A stretch of DNA of 64,000 nucleotides from Actinomadura montaniterrae (GTDB lineage: Bacteria; Actinomycetota; Actinomycetes; Streptosporangiales; Streptosporangiaceae): NCBI RefSeq assembly GCF_008923365.1, contig NZ_WBMR01000029.1, forward strand, positions 1 to 64,000, read 5' to 3'. The translations under genes and the position numbers were made by a program. The notes beneath the pieces are model-generated. The model searched no databases, had not been told where the DNA came from, and was given only the letters and a program-made list of their open reading frames with translations. This document shows, piece after piece, positions 63,913 to 64,000 of the stretch. Position 1 is the first letter of the stretch, and the number at the start of each line of letters is the position of its first letter.

Positions 63913-64000
63913 GTGGACTGGAACGACTTCGACAAACGGCTGACCCTTGAGCTGTCGCGGCTCCCCGTCAAGTCGTTCCTCATCGTGCAGGGGCCCAGCG
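63913..64000 (+). CDS. Start of a second TY-Chap-like gene (cut by window edge)
   Basis: The visible 29 residues run MDWNDFDKRLTLELSRLPVK then SFLIVQGPS. They align with residues 5-33 of the preceding protein (LEWSEFARRLGRELAGLDRD, TILIV), so it is a paralogue in tandem. The start is GTG at 63913 with a GAG before it. The rest lies outside the window. Confidence 0.6.
   Translation, partial: MDWNDFDKRLTLELSRLPVKSFLIVQGPS

Overview
The window is high-GC DNA with GTG, TTG and ATG starts, dense 4-nt ATGA/GTGA overlaps, an HrdB-type principal sigma factor, a topoisomerase IV pair and many NarL-type two-component systems. It is chromosomal actinomycete DNA. The mix suggests Streptosporangiales/Thermomonosporaceae (Actinomadura-like) or a relative, but that placement is inference. 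I found no rRNA, tRNA, CRISPR array, transposase or integrase.

Left part (1-12.7 kb): a GNAT/acyl-CoA-synthetase fusion with a shortened ATP-grasp part, a PfkB sugar kinase, and a LysR regulator facing a small ORF across a perfect 32-bp palindrome. Then come a repeat-filled gap, a quinone oxidoreductase, a RecQ helicase with a phosphoribosyltransferase-like tail, a ThrE-type exporter, a two-gene unit of unknown function and an RsbW-like ATPase.

Region 12.95-17.97 kb holds five tightly coupled minus-strand genes: an LRR protein, an ATP-grasp protein, an alkaline-phosphatase-superfamily hydrolase and two radical SAM enzymes. They match the families NCBI names after Salmonella STM4015, STM4014, STM4013, STM4012 and STM4011. 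As far as I know this complete pathway has no assigned product. It is the best candidate in the window for an undescribed system.

Next (18-31 kb): a metNIQ methionine importer with a Cys-rich upstream ORF, two NarL-type two-component systems, a degenerate 0.8-kb repeat array, a TetR/SDR pair sharing an operator-like site, a methyltransferase and an orphan ABC ATPase lacking key residues. From 31.8 to 36.2 kb there is a GH13 enzyme, a MarR regulator and an FUSC protein, with a shared promoter motif linking the GH13 and FUSC genes, followed by a lactate-monooxygenase-like enzyme.

The centre-right (36.4-57.2 kb) carries core genes: topoisomerase IV A and B, HrdB sigma, YaaA and a DUF7455-like protein. 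Mixed in are an NCS1 permease with a zinc-binding tail and a 15-codon partner ORF, a ketosteroid-isomerase-like protein divergent from a TetR over a palindrome, a third two-component system, an ABC-2 exporter and a PAS/GAF/PP2C phosphatase. The right end holds a HhH-GPD repair protein, a Tat-exported molybdoenzyme with its cytochrome b, and a run of TY-Chap/SseB-like genes cut by the window edge.

A recurring theme is tandem duplication anchored on gene 3' ends. In at least four genes the stop codon lies inside the first unit of a repeat that continues downstream.
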